DNA from: CAYWBU01 sp942491525
GTDB lineage: Bacteria > Desulfobacterota > Desulfomonilia > UBA1062
Assembly: GCA_942491525.1 (NCBI GenBank)
Contig: CALOBW010000056.1
Coordinates: forward strand, 372,001-436,000
DNA: 64,000 nucleotides
Direction of reading: 5' to 3'
Shown here: positions 43,222 to 55,022 of the stretch, piece after piece
Layout of the letters: each line of letters opens with the position of its first letter
How positions within the stretch are numbered: the stretch's first letter is position 1
The notes under the pieces: generated by a model
The model's input: only the letters and a program-made list of their open reading frames with translations
Told to the model about the DNA's origin: nothing
Database searches by the model: none
Program-made: the position numbers and the translations under genes

Positions 43222-44539
43222 TGGTTTAATGTTCACATCAACTATGAGCGGCAGTCATGAGCTTGTCAGCAAGGCCCGCGAGGTTTACGAACGCAACCGG
43301 GTGCAGGTCAGGGGGCTCCAGTTTCATCAGCCGGCGCTGGGAAACTATGAGTCGATCTATGCCTGGGATTCAGGCTGGTGCATGATTGCGGCCGCGGCTT
43401 TTGATCCTGAGGTCGGCATTCGCGAGCTGGAGGCGCTCTTCAGCTTTCAGTTTGAGGATGGCCGCGTGCCCCATGAGAGCCGCCTGGCCGAGCTGGGGGG
43501 CAGTGAGACCCTTGCACGACGGCTCTATATCTGGTGGGTGCGCTCCCAGTTTGACGAGCAGGGTCGCTCGCGCATGATCGATCCGCCCAGCTATCTGATC
43601 GGGGCGGCCAGGCTCTACCGCAAGACAAAGGATCGCCGCATCCTGGCGCTGCTGCCTCGCATGCAGCTCTGTCTGGACTATCTGACCCAGCGGCGTGACA
43701 TCTTCGGTGACGGCCTGGTGGCCATCATTCATCCCTGGGAGTGCGGCTGCGACATGGCGCCATATTTTGATGAGGTGGTCGGGGCCAATGTCAGCAGGCT
43801 GGGCTGGCAGCTCAGATATGAGCGTTTCTATCACCGGCTCATGCAGCGGCTTGGCCGGCATGACTGGAATCCGGATGAGGTTGCCCGGCGGCGCGAGTTC
43901 GCCTTTGAAGATGTCGGTTTCAACGGGATTGCGGCGGCCGGAGCCCTAGCCCTGGCCGAGCTGTGGCGGGCCGCCGGAGATCTGGTGCAGGCCGACAGCT
44001 GCAGTGCCGTGGCCCGGCGCATAATCGAGGCCTGCGAAGAGCACCTGTGGGATGAGGAGCGCGGTTTCTTCTATCCGCGCTGGAACGGCCGGGGCTGGAA
44101 TTTTCCGCAGCCCCGGAAAAGCTTGCGCAGCTGTTTAAACGGTGTGGCCCCCCTGATCAGCGGGCTGGTCAGTCCGCAAAAGGCCGCCCGCGTCCTGGAT
44201 GAGTATGTCGCCTCGGCCGGGCACTTTGCCACGCCCTGGGGCATCTCGTTCAACTCCCTGGCCGAAGAGGATCTGCACAGGTTTGAAGGCCAGCTGCTCT
44301 GGCGCGGCCCCTGTATGTGGATGAGCATGAACTGGCTGGCGGCCGAGGCCGCCTCTGTCAGCGGTCATCTTGAGCTGGCCGCAGAGATCACCGGGCGCTC
44401 GGCCCGTCTGATCGAAAAGAGCGGCTTCCGGGAATATTATGACCCCCATACCGGCGCCGGCGGCGGCGCCCGCGATTTTACCTGGCCGGGTCTGATTGTT
44501 GACATGTTGGAGCGTCACGGCCTGCCGCAACAGGGATAA
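43214..44539 (+). CDS. GH63-like (alpha/alpha)6-barrel glycoside hydrolase, possibly glycosylglycerate hydrolase
   Basis: A 441-residue cytoplasmic protein with the layout of the GH63 mannosylglycerate/glucosylglycerate hydrolase group: AWDSGW (about 50), FSFQFEDGRVPHE, HPWECGCDMAP (usually HPWESG-D--P) and a late WRGPCMWMSMNWL. Together these suggest hydrolysis of a small glycoside such as a compatible solute. The exact catalytic acids are not assigned. ATG 43214 overlaps the LysE stop; internal ATGs at 43229 and 43244 are alternatives, and none has a clear ribosome site. It is preceded by an exporter gene and followed 10 bases later by a methyltransferase-like gene in one operon. Confidence 0.75.
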   Translation: MVDGLMFTSTMSGSHELVSKAREVYERNRVQVRGLQFHQPALGNYESIYAWDSGWCMIAAAAFDPEVGIRELEALFSFQFEDGRVPHESRLAELGGSETLARRLYIWWVRSQFDEQGRSRMIDPPSYLIGAARLYRKTKDRRILALLPRMQLCLDYLTQRRDIFGDGLVAIIHPWECGCDMAPYFDEVVGANVSRLGWQLRYERFYHRLMQRLGRHDWNPDEVARRREFAFEDVGFNGIAAAGALALAELWRAAGDLVQADSCSAVARRIIEACEEHLWDEERGFFYPRWNGRGWNFPQPRKSLRSCLNGVAPLISGLVSPQKAARVLDEYVASAGHFATPWGISFNSLAEEDLHRFEGQLLWRGPCMWMSMNWLAAEAASVSGHLELAAEITGRSARLIEKSGFREYYDPHTGAGGGARDFTWPGLIVDMLERHGLPQQG

Positions 44540-44549
44540 AGGAGATTTT

Positions 44550-45350
44550 ATGCCCAGAAGACAGTTAGTTGAAATTCACGATCAAACCTGGTGTCCGCGC
44601 CTGCTGGGGCACTCGGTCAGGTCAGTCCTGCAGCTCAGCGCCGAGATCATGCAGATGTACAGCTGCATTCTGCCGCAGCTGCTGGAGGCCACCAAGGATG
44701 AGCAGCAGGTGATCGACCTCTGCTCGGGTGCCGGCGGCCCCTGGCTGGGACTGGTCAAGGCCCTGCCCAAGGATAGTTCGCTGCGCATCAGACTGACCGA
44801 TCTCTTTCCCAACCGCGCCGCCTTCAGGCAGGCCCTCAAGGCCACGCAGGGTGTGATCGGCTTCGAGCCCGAGAGCGTGGATGCCACCGATGTGCCCGCG
44901 AGCCTGACCGGTTTCCGCACCCTCTTCGCCTCCTTCCACCACTTTGAACCCGCCATGGCGCGCAGCATTCTGCAGGATGCTGTTGACAAGCACGAGGGCA
45001 TCGGCATCTTCGAGATGACCGAGCGCACCCCGCTGGGGATCGGCTTTGTGGCCCTGACTTCGCCCCTGGGGCCGCTGGTGCTGACGCCGCTGATCCGGCC
45101 ATTCAGCTGGGCGCGTCTCTTCTGGACCTATATTATTCCGGTTCTGCCGTTGATGGCCATGTTTGACGGCGTGGTCTCCTGCATCCGCACCTATTCGCCG
45201 GCCGAACTGCAGCAGCTGGTGGAGAGCCTGGATGCTGACAATTACGAATGGCAGATCGGCAAGGTCCGGGCGCCCTTCAACCCCATGCGCGTGACCTATC
45301 TGATCGGCCGGCCGCGCAAGGTGGCGACTGAGATTCGGGCGGCTTCATAA
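44550..45350 (+). CDS. SAM-dependent methyltransferase-like protein
   Basis: A 266-residue protein with a SAM-binding motif I (VIDLCSGAGGPWLGLV, about 53-68), an acidic end of strand 2 (LTDLFPN) and a helix-rich C-terminal half with a hydrophobic segment (FWTYIIPVLPLMAMFDGVV) that may contact membrane. No substrate-specific family is recognised. The ATG at 44550 has AAAGGAG eight bases upstream, deciding the start over a longer frame. It ends the operon with the LysE exporter and GH63-like hydrolase. Confidence 0.78.
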   Translation: MPRRQLVEIHDQTWCPRLLGHSVRSVLQLSAEIMQMYSCILPQLLEATKDEQQVIDLCSGAGGPWLGLVKALPKDSSLRIRLTDLFPNRAAFRQALKATQGVIGFEPESVDATDVPASLTGFRTLFASFHHFEPAMARSILQDAVDKHEGIGIFEMTERTPLGIGFVALTSPLGPLVLTPLIRPFSWARLFWTYIIPVLPLMAMFDGVVSCIRTYSPAELQQLVESLDADNYEWQIGKVRAPFNPMRVTYLIGRPRKVATEIRAAS

Positions 45351-45431
45351 ATATAAGGAATTGTAAATCCATTTGACACTACTTGCCGTTGATGTGAGAC
45401 TCCCGGATTAGAGAAACAACAGGAGGGAACT

Positions 45432-47321
45432 ATGTTAAACCGACGTACTGGACTGCTGGCTGTGGCGCTGCTGCTGATTTTTGCCGGTGGTCTGCAGGCT
45501 GAAAAACTGACAATTCTGCATACCAACGATATGCACTCCCATTTTGACGGCTACGGCCCCTTCATGGAGTACACCCCCATGCAGCAGGATGGTGACAAGG
45601 TCGCCGGCGGCCTGGCGCGTCTGGCCACGGCCATCAAGAATGAGCGTAAGCGGGCCGAGAACAGCCTCTTGATCGATGCCGGTGACTTCTCAATGGGGAC
45701 GCTCTTTCATACTGTCTACCGTGAAGAGGCGCTTGAGCTGAAGTTGATCGATGCCGCCGGTTATGATGTGATCACCTTCGGCAATCATGAGTATGACCTC
45801 CAGCCGGAAGGGTTGGCGCGCATGCTGAGGGTCGCCCAGCGTAACGATACCTTGCCCACCATTGTGGCTTCCAACGTTCGTTTTGATGATGTTGACGGTC
45901 GCGACGACAAGCTCGAGGCGATCTTTAATGAGGGTTTGGTGCAGGAGTATGTGGTCAAAAGCGTCGGCGGCATCCGGGTCGGCATCTTTGGTCTGCTCGG
46001 TTACAGTGCTGACCAGGATTCTCCCTTTGCCAAGCCGCTGAGCTTTGAGGATCACCAGGTTGTGGCCGCGGAGATGGTGCGCAAGCTGCGTGAAGAGGAG
46101 AAGGTTGATCTGGTGATCGCCGCCTGCCATGTGGGCGTCAATGACGACGACTACACCAAGGGCGAGGAGATCGAGCTGGCCAAGAAGGTCAAGGGCATCG
46201 ACGTCATCATTGGTGCCCACTCCCATACTGAGATACCTGAGCCGGTGAGGGTCGGCAAGACTCTGATCGTGCAGACCGGCTACTATACCGGCAACCTGGG
46301 CGTCATGGACCTTGAAGTCAAGGATGGCAAGGTTGAGCTGCTTGACTACCGTCTGCAGCGCATCGATGACTCCATCCCCGGTGATGCCGAGATGCATGCC
46401 GCAGTCGAGGAGGCCCGCAGTCTGATCTCCCAGAACTTCCTGGCCGAGAAGGGTCTGAAATATGACCAGGTTGTGGCTGAGACCGACTATGATCTTACGG
46501 AGGCCGCAGGACCCTCCAACCTGGGTGATCTGATCGCCGATGCCATCATGTGGGGTGTCAACATGGTTGAGAAGGAGCCCTGTGTCATGACCTTTGAGGC
46601 TAACGGCGTGATCCGCACCAACCTGCTCGCGGGCCGCACCGGCCAGCTGACGGTGGCCGACATCTTCCGCGTCGTCCCGCTCGGTTTTGATGAACTGGAC
46701 GGTGAGATCGGCTACCCGATCGTCTCCTTCTATGTGACCGGCCGCGAGATCAAGAACTGCATGGAGGTTCTGACCACCGCCGCCCCCATGAAGGGTTCGG
46801 ACTACTTCCTGCATTTTGCCGGTGTGCGCGCCCGCTACAATACCAAGCGCCTGCCCTTTGACCGGGTGGTGGAGCTTGAGATTGGCAATGATGTGGACGG
46901 CTACTATCCGCTGGACATCTCCAAACGCAACGATCAGCTCTTCAAGGTGGCGGCCAACATCTACAACGTGACCTACTTTGCCGAACTGGGCAACCAGACC
47001 TTCGGTCTCTTCAAGTTTGAGCCCAAGGACAAGGATGGCAATAAGATCTACGATCTGGCCAACCACATCGTGGATGCCGATCCCCAGACCCCGGGCATCC
47101 AGGGTCTGAAGGAGTGGGAGGTGCTGCTGGCCTACTTCGCCGGCTTTGAGGACAGCAACGGCAACGGCATTGCCAATATGCCCGAAACCTACCGCGATCC
47201 TCAGATGCGGGTTGTGGCCGACAAGAGCTACCGGCCCAGCAAGCTCTTCAAGAATGCCACCTGGCCGACCTGGACCACCACCGGTACGGGCGCGCTGCTG
47301 CTCCTGCTGCTGGCACTTTAG
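45432..47321 (+). CDS. exported 5'-nucleotidase/2',3'-cyclic phosphodiesterase (UshA-like) with hydrophobic C-terminus
   Basis: A 629-residue metallophosphatase. Signal peptide 1-23; the N-terminal metal site LTILHTNDMHSHFDG (Asp33, His35) and FGNHEYD (about 116-122), then GAHSHTEIPEP; the C-terminal 5'-nucleotidase substrate domain starts near 350 (NLGDLIADAI, GVIRTNLLAG). It would dephosphorylate nucleotides in the periplasm. The last 17 residues are a Thr-Gly stretch and a run of leucines with no basic tail, resembling a C-terminal anchor or sorting signal, which UshA lacks. AGGAGGG precedes the ATG. A TTGACA box lies at 45373-45378 but no convincing -10 follows. Confidence 0.93.
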   Translation: MLNRRTGLLAVALLLIFAGGLQAEKLTILHTNDMHSHFDGYGPFMEYTPMQQDGDKVAGGLARLATAIKNERKRAENSLLIDAGDFSMGTLFHTVYREEALELKLIDAAGYDVITFGNHEYDLQPEGLARMLRVAQRNDTLPTIVASNVRFDDVDGRDDKLEAIFNEGLVQEYVVKSVGGIRVGIFGLLGYSADQDSPFAKPLSFEDHQVVAAEMVRKLREEEKVDLVIAACHVGVNDDDYTKGEEIELAKKVKGIDVIIGAHSHTEIPEPVRVGKTLIVQTGYYTGNLGVMDLEVKDGKVELLDYRLQRIDDSIPGDAEMHAAVEEARSLISQNFLAEKGLKYDQVVAETDYDLTEAAGPSNLGDLIADAIMWGVNMVEKEPCVMTFEANGVIRTNLLAGRTGQLTVADIFRVVPLGFDELDGEIGYPIVSFYVTGREIKNCMEVLTTAAPMKGSDYFLHFAGVRARYNTKRLPFDRVVELEIGNDVDGYYPLDISKRNDQLFKVAANIYNVTYFAELGNQTFGLFKFEPKDKDGNKIYDLANHIVDADPQTPGIQGLKEWEVLLAYFAGFEDSNGNGIANMPETYRDPQMRVVADKSYRPSKLFKNATWPTWTTTGTGALLLLLLAL

Positions 47322-47328
47322 TTTTGAT

Positions 47329-47351
47329 GGGCCGCTCCCCTGGGGCGGCCC
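47329..47351 (+). terminator. hairpin after the 5'-nucleotidase gene
   Basis: GGGCCGC ... GCGGCCC with extra C4/G4 pairing inside (one bulged T) begins 8 bases after the stop codon. A T8 run follows about 20 bases later. Probable terminator. Confidence 0.6.
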
Positions 47352-47455
47352 TAATTGTCTTCAAATATTAAGTTTTTTTTCTTAATTTCCGACCCATATT
47401 GCAACAGCGCAATCGGGTCTGTAACTTATCTATATCTGAAACATTGGGGGTGCAC

Positions 47456-48226
47456 ATGTATAGGAAGATAACTCTGGCGGTCCTTGTTCTGATTTTCAGC
47501 GCGGCTTCTGCGGTTTTTGCTAACGACATGGAGAAGAGCGGCCTGGAATATGCGCCGGCTGAGACTGCCGGCCACTTCAAACTGGGGTTCATGGGTAACA
47601 TGGCCAACGGCGCCGATGACTTTAAGGTTGGCACCGTGCTCTCGTCGGGCGGCTATTACTATGACGCCAAGGTTTCGGCCGGCGGCGGCGAAGGCTGGGC
47701 TCTGATTACCGGTATCGGCATTATCCCGGAGATCGATCTGGATCTGACCATCGGCGGCATGAAATCATCCATGCACGGCAACATCATGTATGGCGAATCC
47801 GACTTTACGAAAAATTACGCCATGCTTGATATGAAGTATCGCTTCAAGGCCAGCAAGCATCTGCACATCAAGGTTGGCGGCGGCGTCGGCTACTACTGGG
47901 ACAACGATCTGCGGGTCAAGACTGAAATTCCGTCTGACGGCTCCAATCCGGCAGTCTTCTCGCGCTGGGGCATTGATTACAAGAATACGGTCGGTTCGCA
48001 GTTTGTAGTGGAGATGGAGAGTTTCCTGCCCAATAACTTTGCCCTGATTACCGGCATGAGCTACTTCAGCGTTAAGTACGATGCTGACAAGGTGACGGTG
48101 AATGGCTCTCCCTACCACAACTCCGGCCGCCTGCTGCTGCCCACTGACATCTTCCCGACCGAAGATCTTGGCCGGCCCAACGGCAGCGGCTATGATCTGC
48201 ACATCGGTCTTGTAAGGTATTTCTAG
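47456..48226 (+). CDS. small outer-membrane beta-barrel protein
   Basis: A 256-residue exported protein: signal peptide MYRKITLAVLVLIFSAASAVFA, then alternating polar/hydrophobic strands (for example HFKLGFMGNM, LDLTIGGM, HLHIKVGGGVGYYW) and a C-terminal aromatic residue (LVRYF), as required for outer-membrane insertion. It resembles the OmpW/OmpA-like 8-stranded barrels, but I cannot name the family. The ATG at 47456 (GGGGG upstream) gives the signal peptide. The TetR-family gene 46 bases downstream may regulate it. Confidence 0.75.
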   Translation: MYRKITLAVLVLIFSAASAVFANDMEKSGLEYAPAETAGHFKLGFMGNMANGADDFKVGTVLSSGGYYYDAKVSAGGGEGWALITGIGIIPEIDLDLTIGGMKSSMHGNIMYGESDFTKNYAMLDMKYRFKASKHLHIKVGGGVGYYWDNDLRVKTEIPSDGSNPAVFSRWGIDYKNTVGSQFVVEMESFLPNNFALITGMSYFSVKYDADKVTVNGSPYHNSGRLLLPTDIFPTEDLGRPNGSGYDLHIGLVRYF

Positions 48227-48272
48227 GGTTTTAAAACTGTGCTATTGAGAGAAAAACTTTTGGGAGCACCCT

Positions 48273-48875
48273 TTGAGTAATATTTCTAAACGAGAACTGA
48301 ATAAGCAGCTCATCAGGGCCCGGTTGCTGAGTGCGGGCTTCAGCCTGTTTCAGGCCAAGGGCTTTGATAATGTTTCCATTGATGAGATTGCAGAAGAGGC
48401 CAAGGTGGCCCGCAGCACCTTCTTTAACTACTTCCCCGGCAAGGAGGATCTGCTCTGTGAGCTTGCCCTGCAGGGAATTGCGCGCTTCGCCGATGACCTT
48501 GAGCAGCTGAAAAGCGAGCCCTCGGTGGTTAAGCGCGTCGTGCAGGCCATTACCAACCTGATCTCGGAAAGCTTCAAATATCTCAATATCTCCTGGCGCG
48601 TGATTCTGGAGACCATGAAACGTCCGGCCATGCCCGACTCGCCCATTGAGCGCTTCTATGCCCTGCTGGAGCCTCTGATCGTGGAAGGGCAGCAGAGCGG
48701 TGAGCTTCGGGGCGACGCCCAGCCCAATGAGATTGCGCGCGAGATCTTCGGCATCATCCTGGCCGAGCTCTACTACTTCTATACCCGTGGCGAGACCTCG
48801 GTGGAGATGGGCGAGCCTGACATCTCGATCAATATCCGCATGATCATGCACGGCATTGCCGGCGATAAAGTTTAG
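48273..48875 (+). CDS. TetR/AcrR-family transcriptional regulator
   Basis: A 200-residue repressor. The N-terminal helix-turn-helix is clear (NVSIDEIAEEAKVARSTFFNYFPGKEDLL, about 33-60, given here in part); the C-terminal ligand-binding domain is helical and unspecific. The start codon is TTG at 48273 with GGGAG about 6 bases upstream. Its ligand and targets are unknown; the outer-membrane protein gene just upstream is the nearest candidate. Confidence 0.9.
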   Translation: MSNISKRELNKQLIRARLLSAGFSLFQAKGFDNVSIDEIAEEAKVARSTFFNYFPGKEDLLCELALQGIARFADDLEQLKSEPSVVKRVVQAITNLISESFKYLNISWRVILETMKRPAMPDSPIERFYALLEPLIVEGQQSGELRGDAQPNEIAREIFGIILAELYYFYTRGETSVEMGEPDISINIRMIMHGIAGDKV

Positions 48876-48892
48876 ATTAGCAAAGTGGTAAT

Positions 48893-48926
48893 AAAAAAGG
48901 CGCTGCATTTGCAGCGCCTTTTTTTT
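48893..48926. terminator. bidirectional terminator
   Basis: A6, GGCGCTGC, loop ATTT, GCAGCGCC, T8: a strong intrinsic terminator serving the TetR gene (plus) and the convergent lipoprotein gene (minus). Confidence 0.93.
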
Positions 48927-48943
48927 GTGTCAAGTATTGTCGT

Positions 48944-49993
48944 TTAAACTTTGTCGGCACCTCTGACTGTATTGATGACGGTCTGGGCGATCTCGTGAGC
49001 AGTTGATACACCGAAGTAGGCGATGTCAAAGATTGAGTTCAGGACATCCTGCAATGGTCCCGCAGGGATGATGGCATCAACAATCAGTACAGCCAGACCG
49101 AGCTGGGTCTCCTGGATCTCCTGGGAGATGATGTTGAGCTGCTCGGCAACCTGGGCCGGGGTGGCTTCGCCGCTCTGAATGCTGACGATCAGGTTGTAGA
49201 ACTTCTGGCCGATGGAGCCGGCAGCCAGCAGCTGGTCATCAATGCCCTTTCTGGTGGCGGTCATAACATGCTTAACAATGGCGCCCATCTTGGAGTCTTC
49301 GGGGAAGACAGCAAGGAGAATGGTCTCTGCCAGCTCTTCCTGGGCGGTGGTGATGCCGTCAGCCAGCTTGATGGACTCATTCAGCAGGTCAAGCAGGGAA
49401 GCATTGTCACCGATGGCCTTGGCATCATTGGAGCCGAAGAATGAACTGAAATCAAAATCATTGGCGATTGACTCATGCAGCTCCATCAGACCGGCAATGT
49501 CGCCGTAAACTTCATAGTCGATGTCCATTCTGTTGGCGGCCAGCACGATCTCGGTGATTGACTCGGCCAGTTTGGCGGCCTGTTCGGTCGGATTGAGGGG
49601 CAGCTTGAGGCTGTCCTTGACGGTGTTGAGAATGGACATTGCGAGGTCCATGCCGTGCTCGGGAACGCTGGCCTTGATGGCAACTTCGGCGATGGCCAGC
49701 CCCTGATCGGTGATACCGTCATAGAGGTCGGCAATGGTCTGCAGGGCGTCGTTAAGCTGAAGCTGGTCAACTTCACCGTTACCCTTGGCGGAATCGGCAG
49801 CCTGGACAACAGCGGCCAGGAACTTCATGTCAGCGGCAGTCGGCTCGGCGGCCTGCTCGTTGGCGGCCAGGATGGCTGCTGCCTGGGCCAGGTCGTCGGA
49901 TGACTCACCACCGGCGCAACCGGCGATCAGCAACATGCTCACGGCACAGATCACTGCAAAAAATTTACTCAGATTTCCCTCATACATATTCAT
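48944..49993 (-). CDS. helical lipoprotein of unknown function
   Basis: A 349-residue lipoprotein with lipobox LLIAGC (Cys26) and +2 Ala. The mature protein is almost entirely helical, rich in Ala, Leu, Asp and Glu, with no Cys and no recognisable catalytic motif. Repeated helices such as ELAETILLAVF and ITEIVLAANRMDI suggest an all-alpha scaffold. GAGGAGG precedes the ATG, deciding the start at 49993. A probable promoter lies about 100 bp upstream and a strong terminator follows, so it is monocistronic. Confidence 0.75.
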   Translation of the reverse strand: MNMYEGNLSKFFAVICAVSMLLIAGCAGGESSDDLAQAAAILAANEQAAEPTAADMKFLAAVVQAADSAKGNGEVDQLQLNDALQTIADLYDGITDQGLAIAEVAIKASVPEHGMDLAMSILNTVKDSLKLPLNPTEQAAKLAESITEIVLAANRMDIDYEVYGDIAGLMELHESIANDFDFSSFFGSNDAKAIGDNASLLDLLNESIKLADGITTAQEELAETILLAVFPEDSKMGAIVKHVMTATRKGIDDQLLAAGSIGQKFYNLIVSIQSGEATPAQVAEQLNIISQEIQETQLGLAVLIVDAIIPAGPLQDVLNSIFDIAYFGVSTAHEIAQTVINTVRGADKV

Positions 49994-50089
49994 TTAATCC
50001 TCCTCTAAGCTGATGGTCGTGTTGGATTGGTGGAGCTAAACGACTCAGCATGTGTATTATTTCATCACGTGTGGATTGTTAACTCATCA

Positions 50090-50117
50090 TTTGTAATATT
50101 TTGTAAACCTTTGTCAA
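50090..50117 (-). promoter_or_regulatory. candidate promoter of the helical lipoprotein gene
   Basis: Read on the minus strand: TTGACA (50117-50112), 16 bases, TACAAA (50095-50090). The -35 box is perfect and the -10 has four of six matches. It lies about 97 bases upstream of the start codon. Confidence 0.5.
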
Positions 50118-50285
50118 GTTAATATTGGCCGCATTTGTGTCTGTTTATTTTACACTTAAGATGTACTGGGGTGCAAAAAAACACGGAAATTAAAATGGTT
50201 ATAAGGATGTTGCCATCAGGAGCCGTCAGCTGCGGACTGGCCCGGGCAGGCTGGATCTGCTATATTATCCCGTACCGGAGGAGCC

Positions 50286-51122
50286 ATGCGCAGGATCATT
50301 TTGTTGACAATTTCATTTATAACTATTGCAAGTGCAGCCTGGGGCTGTATCTGGCAGGTGGGGGACCTCTATCTGCTGGGATCGGTCCATATGCTCAGGG
50401 CCAGCGACTATCCGCTGGATGCGAAAATTGAGGCCGCCTATCAGGCGTCGGAGCGGATCGTTTTTGAGATCGACCTGGCCAGTCTGGGGGGCAGTCAGAT
50501 TCAGCAGCTGCAACTTAAGCTGGCGCGTCAGCCCGAAGGTGAGACCCTGCAGGCATCATTGAGTGACGAGACCTATAAGCTGCTGACCGTCAGGGCTGCC
50601 GAGCTGGGGCTGCCGTTGGATCGTCTGCAGCTGTTTAGGGCCTGGTTTGTGGCCACGATGCTGGTTCAGCTTGAGCTGCGCAAGGAGGGCTATGATCCGG
50701 CCTGGGGGCTGGATTCCTACCTGGATAAGAGGGCCCGTCAGGACGGCAAACGTATCCAGGGGCTTGAGAGTTATACGGATCAGCTTGAGGCTCTGGCCGG
50801 CCTTTCACGGGCAGACCAGGAGCTCTTCCTGAAACAGACCATCACTCATCTGGATATGCTGGATGTGGAGCGTATGGTTGACGGCTGGCGTCAGGGGGAC
50901 AGCCGGGCCATGGAGCAGATCCTGCTGCAGAGCTTCAGCAGCTATCCGGCGGTCTATGATAGCCTGATCACCCGCCGCAACGCCAGGTGGCTGCCCCAGA
51001 TCGAAAAACTGATCGGCTCAAAGCAGAAGGTTCTGGTTGTGGTGGGCACCGGGCATCTGGTGGGGCCGGATGGCATTGTCAACCAGTTGAAAGCTAAGGG
51101 TTATGCTGTGCGGCAGCTTTGA
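50286..51122 (+). CDS. TraB/GumN-family exported protein
   Basis: A 278-residue protein with a signal peptide (1-19, SAAWG) and the two GxxH motifs that define the TraB/GumN family: LLGSVHML near the mature start and VVGTGHLVGPDG near the end. Conserved glutamate FEIDL lies between them. The fold is related to erythromycin-esterase-like/Tiki metalloproteases, so a metal-dependent hydrolase is possible, but bacterial members are uncharacterised. CGGAGGAG precedes the ATG. It is followed 41 bases later by an HD-GYP gene on the same strand. Confidence 0.88.
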   Translation: MRRIILLTISFITIASAAWGCIWQVGDLYLLGSVHMLRASDYPLDAKIEAAYQASERIVFEIDLASLGGSQIQQLQLKLARQPEGETLQASLSDETYKLLTVRAAELGLPLDRLQLFRAWFVATMLVQLELRKEGYDPAWGLDSYLDKRARQDGKRIQGLESYTDQLEALAGLSRADQELFLKQTITHLDMLDVERMVDGWRQGDSRAMEQILLQSFSSYPAVYDSLITRRNARWLPQIEKLIGSKQKVLVVVGTGHLVGPDGIVNQLKAKGYAVRQL

Positions 51123-51163
51123 TGGATTGACTGCTAGGTGCCTGAGTTTATTATGATCTGGGT

Positions 51164-52120
51164 ATGCATACATTTCATAAGATCCCGGTCGATCTGCTGC
51201 ATGTGGGGCAGCGGGTTGATTTTCCGGTCTACTTTGAACATGATGAGAAGCTGACCCTTTTTTTGCGTAAGCGCGCAATTGTTTCGGCGCGGCAGATTAA
51301 GGGGCTGGATGTGACCGGCCGCCGCGCCCTCTATGTGCGTGAGCGCGACCTCAAGGATGTCTATCGCCACGCCGGGCGCCAACTGGAAATGGTGCTGGCG
51401 AATCCCGGAATTCCATCCCGGGTCAAGGCCTCGGTTTTCTATGTTTCATCCTCGGACACCATGGAGAAGGTTTTCAAGGATCCGCGCACCGAGACCATCA
51501 GCGAGATGAAACGCGAGGTCAAGTCCATGGTCGGCCACATTATGCAGAATCCGGTGCTGATGGAGGATCTCTTCAAGATCACCTCCCATGACTATTATAC
51601 CTACACCCACTGCATCAATGTGGGCATCTTTGCCACCGCCCTGGCGATCCGTTATTACGGTCGCGAAAGTGTCAGCCTGGGAGACATTGAGAAGCTGAGT
51701 TACGGCTTTTTTCTGCATGATATCGGCAAGGCCCAGATATCCAATGCGATTCTGAATAAGCCGGATCGTCTCAGCGATGATGAGTGGGAGCAGATCAAGC
51801 ATCACCCTCAGTATGGTTACAATATTCTGATGAAGGCCCAGCACATAACTGATGAAGCCGCCTATATCGCCCTGGAGCATCATGAGCAGTACGACGGCAG
51901 CGGCTACCCCTACGGCCGCCTGGGCAACCAGATCCATCCCTGCGCGCGGATCTGCGCCGTGGCCGACGCCTTTGATGCCCTGACCACCGAACGTTCATAT
52001 AAGAAGGCCCTGACGACCTATGATGCATTGCGGCTGATGCAGCAGGAGATGGCCTTTATTTTTGATTACGATATTCTGCAGGTTTTCATCAAACTTCTCG
52101 GTCCCCATCAGGATCTCTAG
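51164..52120 (+). CDS. HD-GYP domain cyclic-di-GMP phosphodiesterase
   Basis: A 318-residue cytoplasmic protein. The N-terminal 1-120 is a DUF3391-like region of the kind often found before HD-GYP domains. The HD-GYP domain holds THCINVG, HDIGK (about 185-189), KHHPQYGY, LEHHEQYDGSGYP (the extended GYP motif) and DAFDALTTER. All metal and signature residues are present, so it should hydrolyse cyclic di-GMP. The ATG at 51164 has only a weak ribosome site (GGG). It is followed closely by a hybrid sensor kinase. Confidence 0.92.
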   Translation: MHTFHKIPVDLLHVGQRVDFPVYFEHDEKLTLFLRKRAIVSARQIKGLDVTGRRALYVRERDLKDVYRHAGRQLEMVLANPGIPSRVKASVFYVSSSDTMEKVFKDPRTETISEMKREVKSMVGHIMQNPVLMEDLFKITSHDYYTYTHCINVGIFATALAIRYYGRESVSLGDIEKLSYGFFLHDIGKAQISNAILNKPDRLSDDEWEQIKHHPQYGYNILMKAQHITDEAAYIALEHHEQYDGSGYPYGRLGNQIHPCARICAVADAFDALTTERSYKKALTTYDALRLMQQEMAFIFDYDILQVFIKLLGPHQDL

Positions 52121-52124
52121 CTTC

Positions 52125-52152
52125 TTGCGCACGTCCAAAGCCCGGCTATAGT
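52125..52152 (+). promoter_or_regulatory. candidate promoter of the hybrid sensor kinase gene
   Basis: TTGCGC, 16 bases, TATAGT, just after the HD-GYP stop codon and about 20 bases before the kinase start. The -10 box has five of six matches; the -35 is weak. Confidence 0.4.
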
Positions 52153-52171
52153 AATAGCAAAGGGCGTGCGT

Positions 52172-54986
<2,815 letters not shown>

Positions 54987-54988
<2 letters not shown>

Positions 54989-55012
54989 AAAAAGGCCCCC
55001 GGATGGGGGCCT
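54987..55012 (-). terminator. terminator of the first M19-like lipoprotein gene
   Basis: On the minus strand: AGGCCCCC, loop ATCC, GGGGGCCT followed by T6 or more, starting 10 bases after the stop codon. It also overlaps the last bases of the plus-strand kinase gene, which has no other visible terminator. Confidence 0.9.
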
Positions 55013-55022
55013 CTGGGTTGAT

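Noticed and set aside
45690..47066. 458-codon minus-strand open frame under the 5'-nucleotidase
   Set aside because: Antisense shadow with no recognisable domain; the plus strand encodes an intact UshA-like protein.
47399..47427. TTGCAA-N17-TAACTT before the outer-membrane barrel gene
   Set aside because: The -10 matches at only three of six positions, too weak to call.
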